This document shows, in pieces, positions 13,248 through 15,710 of a stretch of DNA of 15,710 nucleotides. This DNA is from JBIQLO01 sp044464175 (GTDB lineage Bacteria; Planctomycetota; Phycisphaerae; Tepidisphaerales; Tepidisphaeraceae), in the NCBI GenBank assembly GCA_044464175.1, contig JBIQLO010000087.1:1-15710 (forward strand). The letters are read 5' to 3'. Each line of letters begins with the position of its first letter. Position 1 is the first letter of the stretch. The notes below the pieces were generated by a model. The model was not told where the DNA came from, made no database searches, and worked only from the letters and a program-made list of their open reading frames with translations. Made by a program: the position numbers and the translations under genes.

Positions 13248-13768
13248 TACATTTCCGGTTCAACCGCCGGGCGGCTGCTGGGCTGCGTGGTGCGCGCCGG
13301 ACCACGCCGCGGCCCGTGCCGCCGACGCCACTGCTGAGTCACGCTCTCCCAGGCCTTCAACTGATCCGGGTTGAGCAGCGCCCGGCTGCGTTCCTCCGCC
13401 TGATGGATCAACGCCTCGCGCTTGCGGTCCAGTTCCGACCGCTTCCGGCGGAATTCCTCATTGATTCGTTGATACTCGCCCTGCTGGGTGGGCGTCAGCA
13501 GCGCGACAATCGACTGCTCCCGCTGCTGGTCCAACTCGTGTCGCGCCTTCATCCCCTCGCCCATCTGCTTGCGCGTGTCGGCCCAGATCGCATCCATCTG
13601 CTGCCGCTGCTCGGGGCTGAGGTCAAGTTGGTCCGCCAGCCACGAAGGGGGCCGGTCGGGCGGGCCGATCCGCTCCGGCAGCCGCCCCCACAGCCGCCCG
13701 AGCACCACCCCCGCCAACATCAGCAGCAGGAATGTCGTAAACAAAATTAAACGATTTCCACTCTTCAT
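13247..13768 (-). CDS. Membrane-anchored CpxP/Spy/CnrX-like periplasmic sensor
   Basis: This 173-residue protein has one N-terminal membrane segment (about 6-24) and a mainly helical, charged periplasmic domain. Three LTxxQ-type motifs are visible: DLSPEQRQQ (49-57), LLTPTQQ (90-96) and LLNPDQ (131-136). That is the hallmark of the CpxP/Spy/metal-sensor superfamily, which includes envelope chaperones and the CnrX sensor. The C-terminus is Arg/Pro-rich. The gene follows an ECF sigma factor and its anti-sigma factor by 38 bp, the place of a periplasmic sensor that tunes the anti-sigma factor. A GTG at 13789 would add seven residues; the ATG at 13768 has GGA seven bases upstream and puts the hydrophobic helix close to the N-terminus. 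The ligand is unknown; few His and Met residues are available. Confidence 0.8.
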   Translation of the reverse strand: MKSGNRLILFTTFLLLMLAGVVLGRLWGRLPERIGPPDRPPSWLADQLDLSPEQRQQMDAIWADTRKQMGEGMKARHELDQQREQSIVALLTPTQQGEYQRINEEFRRKRSELDRKREALIHQAEERSRALLNPDQLKAWESVTQQWRRRHGPRRGPARTTQPSSRPAVEPEM

Positions 13769-13806
13769 GTCCGGTTCCGCGTTGTTCACCCGCTAAACGG
13801 TTGGAA

Positions 13807-14274
13807 TTACTGGCTGGCGTTCCCCTCCGAAGGCGTCCACGCCGAGGCCAGATACCACTGCGCCGCCGGCGAGCCGGCCTGGCGAATCGCCGGATCGGTG
13901 TCCGTCGCCGCCGCGATCTCCATCCACGGCGGCGCCGCCTCAGCCGGCTTGGGCGTCTGCAACAGCCACAGCGAGCCCGCCACCACGATGCACGCGGCCG
14001 CCGCGCCGCAGCGCCAGACCAGGCGCATCCGATCCCGCTCCACCCGGCTCCGCCGCATCACTTCCTCCATACGCCGCTGCATCCGCGCGGCGGCGATCTG
14101 CGAAAGCCTGGGCCGCTCCGTGGCGGCAAACACCCCCGAAATCGCCTGCAGCCGCTCAAATCGCCGGGCGCACGCCGGGCAATGCGCCAGATGCTGCTCC
14201 ACGGCCTGCCGCTCTGCGCCGGCGAGCTCGCCATCGTGGTAGGCGTCGATCGGGATGTTGCATGGCTCGTTCAT
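13807..14274 (-). CDS. Zinc-finger anti-sigma factor with one transmembrane helix
   Basis: This 155-residue protein begins with a ZAS/zf-HC2-type anti-sigma domain: DAYHDGELAGAERQAVEQHL followed by H28-x3-C32-x2-C35, with an additional Cys at position 5. A basic helical linker (about 52-83) leads to a transmembrane helix (84-105) and a short periplasmic tail containing PWMEIAAATD. The family binds and sequesters its cognate ECF sigma factor at the membrane and releases it on an envelope signal. The ATG overlaps the sigma gene's stop (ATGA), which is the usual arrangement for a sigma/anti-sigma pair made in equal amounts. Neighbouring CpxP-like genes suggest an envelope signal. Confidence 0.88.
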   Translation of the reverse strand: MNEPCNIPIDAYHDGELAGAERQAVEQHLAHCPACARRFERLQAISGVFAATERPRLSQIAAARMQRRMEEVMRRSRVERDRMRLVWRCGAAAACIVVAGSLWLLQTPKPAEAAPPWMEIAAATDTDPAIRQAGSPAAQWYLASAWTPSEGNASQ

Positions 14275-14837
14275 GATTGATACGCCTTTAACTGCTCCCG
14301 CAACTCACTCCGCGCCCGGTGAAGCCGCGACTCAATCGTGCCGCGCGGCACACTCAGCACCACCGCCATCTCCTCATAGCTCATCCGCTCAAACTCCCGC
14401 AGCACCAGCACCTGCCGATGCTCCGGTGACAATCGCTCCAGCGCGGCGTGCAAATCCATCGCCTGGCCCGCCTCATCCGCCGCGTTGCCGCCCGCCCGCA
14501 CATCCTCCGCCGCCTCAATCGGATGGGCGGCATGCCGTTTCCGCCGCCGCCGCACCAAAGCCGCCTGTCGAACCAGAATCTGCGTCAGCCACGTCCGCAC
14601 CGCCGATTGCGCCCGGAACTTGCCCAGCCCGTCATACGCCCCGGCCAGCGTCTCCTGCACCGCATCCTCGGCGTCGGCCGCATTGCCCACCAGCGAATAT
14701 GCCAGGCGGTACAACCGTTCCATGTGGCGCGTGGCCAGAGTCGCAAACGCACGTTCATCGCCGCCGGCCGCCTTCCGCGCCAACTCTATCTCATCCTTCT
14801 CCTCCACCAATTCGGCTCCCGGCGGATGTCGCTCCAC
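14271..14837 (-). CDS. ECF-family RNA polymerase sigma factor
   Basis: This 188-residue sigma-70-family protein contains region 2 (about 29-98: HMERLYRLAYSLVGNAADAE, AVQETLAGAYDGL, RTWLTQILVRQA) and region 4 (about 130-182: LERLSPEHRQVLVLREFERM, then SYEEMAVVLSVPRGTIESRL with the helix-turn-helix, and HRARSELREQL). The linker is charged and Ala-rich, and regions 1 and 3 are absent, as in ECF factors. The start is a GTG at 14837 with GAAAGG about seven bases upstream. It overlaps the anti-sigma gene. It probably directs its own operon and may direct further genes. Whether it also drives the secretion genes 2.3 kb downstream on the same strand is an inference. Confidence 0.94.
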   Translation of the reverse strand: MERHPPGAELVEEKDEIELARKAAGGDERAFATLATRHMERLYRLAYSLVGNAADAEDAVQETLAGAYDGLGKFRAQSAVRTWLTQILVRQAALVRRRRKRHAAHPIEAAEDVRAGGNAADEAGQAMDLHAALERLSPEHRQVLVLREFERMSYEEMAVVLSVPRGTIESRLHRARSELREQLKAYQS

Positions 14838-14895
14838 GAGCGGCCTTTCTGTCGAAGCCGCGCCCCGGCGAGGGACGCTTCATCGGCCTTCAACT

Positions 14896-14926
14896 CTATA
14901 GTTGCGCGGACTGGGCGATTTCTTCC
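14896..14926 (-). promoter_or_regulatory. Candidate ECF-type promoter upstream of the sigma gene
   Basis: On the minus strand GGAAG (14926-14922) is followed after 17 bases by CAACTATAG (14904-14896). GGAA-type -35 elements with about this spacing are usual for ECF sigma factors. An A-rich, UP-like tract lies just upstream (14931-14943). The -10 candidate overlaps a small palindrome, CAACTCTATAGTTG (14891-14904). This is a pattern match only. Confidence 0.3.
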
Positions 14927-14961
14927 ATCCCATTTATTTTTTTATCGGGCGGCCGTCTTCA

Positions 14962-14979
14962 CACAGGCTGGAGCCTGTG
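14962..14979. repeat. Perfect short hairpin downstream of the CapA-family gene
   Basis: CACAGGCT and AGCCTGTG form an 8-bp perfect inverted repeat separated by two bases. It starts seven bases beyond the CapA stop codon. No U-tract follows in the minus direction. It may be a member of a dispersed REP-like family, or a terminator of that gene. Confidence 0.6.
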
Positions 14980-14986
14980 CCACGCC

Positions 14987-15710
14987 CTACGCCGGCGGCA
15001 GCTTTCGCGTGGTCCAGTCCTGAACCAGCGCCTTGGCCCACTGCGGCGAATTGCCGAATTGCCCTTTGGAAATGCGTTTAAGCCCGTCCAGGTAGGCGTA
15101 CCGGTGGGCGGGGCAGAAAAAGAGATTGTGCAGCCGGGCGGCCGCCAGCTCGGCGTCATCCGGCCAGAGCCCCACAAATGTCTCCAGGGTGCGCCGCAGC
15201 CCGCTCTCTCCCAGGCGCACATCGACAAACGCATCCCACGCCTGGGCAATGGCTTGCGGATCGGCCAGCAATTCCGAGACGCGCTTCAGGTCCTCGAGCA
15301 GCCGGTCGCGCTCCTCTCCCTGCAACCGATTCACGCTGGTGGCGCCCAGCCGGTAGGGGGTAATCTCCCACTGCACCAGCTGATCCCCGGCAAAATCCAG
15401 ATGCACCAGATACCCCACGTTCTGGAAATATTCTTTCGCGCTGTGGTTGAAGATGAAATTCCCCTGGCTGTAGAAAATCGGCACGCCCCTGTGGATTTCG
15501 ATTCCCTGCGGCACGTGCGGGTGGTGGGCGATGACGGCCGCCGCGCCGGCCTCGGCCAGCTGCCGCAGCCCATTGACGACATACGCCGGCGGCAGGGGGG
15601 CGTGCTCTCGCCCGCCGTGAAAAATCACCAGCACCACATCCGCCTCTCCCTTGAGCGCCCGCACCTGCCGGACCAGGGCCGGCACCTCAAATGGGTGGGC
15701 GCCGGGGCTG
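14987..15710 (-). CDS. CapA-family metallophosphatase, C-terminal part (cut by right edge)
   Basis: The frame is open from the window edge through 241 codons to a TAG at 14987. It contains EADVVLVIFHGGREHAPLPP, then AEAGAAAVIAHHPHVPQGIE and VPIFYSQGNFIFNHS. These are the conserved C-terminal blocks of the CapA/PgsA metallophosphatase domain (HGG-EH, the metal-binding HHPH, and the YS-GNF-F block). Family members are linked to poly-gamma-glutamate or capsule production, but many homologues have unknown substrates. After the domain there are about 150 residues of helical extension. The start and first metal ligands are outside the window. It lies 149 bp upstream of the sigma gene, separated by a hairpin and a candidate promoter, so it is probably a separate transcription unit. 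Confidence 0.88.
   Translation of the reverse strand, partial: SPGAHPFEVPALVRQVRALKGEADVVLVIFHGGREHAPLPPAYVVNGLRQLAEAGAAAVIAHHPHVPQGIEIHRGVPIFYSQGNFIFNHSAKEYFQNVGYLVHLDFAGDQLVQWEITPYRLGATSVNRLQGEERDRLLEDLKRVSELLADPQAIAQAWDAFVDVRLGESGLRRTLETFVGLWPDDAELAAARLHNLFFCPAHRYAYLDGLKRISKGQFGNSPQWAKALVQDWTTRKLPPA

Noticed and set aside
14931..14979. Hairpin plus T-rich tract as an intrinsic terminator
   Set aside because: In the minus direction the hairpin is followed by A residues, not U. In the plus direction the T-tract comes before the hairpin. Neither order fits a Rho-independent terminator.

Overview
The window looks like a chromosomal segment of a GC-rich, Gram-negative (diderm) bacterium. The best fit is a planctomycete of the Phycisphaerae type. 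The pointers are Thr-Arg-Pro-rich linkers in the exported proteins, CpxP/Spy-like helical proteins beside an ECF sigma factor, and a lipoprotein resembling planctomycete pseudopilin-type domains. This placement is an inference; no rRNA or marker gene is present. All genes I can support lie on the minus strand, so they read from the right edge to the left.

Right end (15710-14838): the 3' part of a CapA-family metallophosphatase gene, then a 148-bp gap with a perfect hairpin, an AT-rich tract and a possible ECF-type promoter. Next (14837-12609) comes a regulatory and envelope block: an ECF sigma factor, an overlapping zinc-finger anti-sigma factor with one membrane helix, a membrane-anchored CpxP/Spy/CnrX-like helical protein, and a secreted helical protein with a Gly-Pro-rich tract. 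This resembles sigma/anti-sigma/periplasmic-sensor modules such as CnrH-CnrY-CnrX.

Centre (12524-728): a nearly complete type II secretion operon in the order E-F-G-H-I-J-K-L-M-(C/PilP-like)-D. H-I, I-J, J-K, L-M and M-C all overlap by the 4-base ATGA arrangement, implying translational coupling. GspE powers assembly, GspF is the inner-membrane platform, G is the major and H-K the minor pseudopilins, L and M link the ATPase to the platform, the C-like protein probably bridges to the secretin, and D is the outer-membrane channel. A small lipoprotein (708-253) follows D and may belong to the same machine. No prepilin peptidase (GspO) is visible here.

Left end (162-1): the first 54 codons of hemL (glutamate-1-semialdehyde aminomutase), cut by the window edge.

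The least expected observation is at DNA level. The leader-peptide coding regions of pseudopilin genes G, H, J and K are built from degenerate 8-bp tandem repeats close to ACGAAGGC (inverted in gspG). Several gene junctions carry 7-bp tandem repeats and hairpins. No intergenic stretch exceeds 150 bases, and I see no tRNA, rRNA, insertion sequence or CRISPR array.
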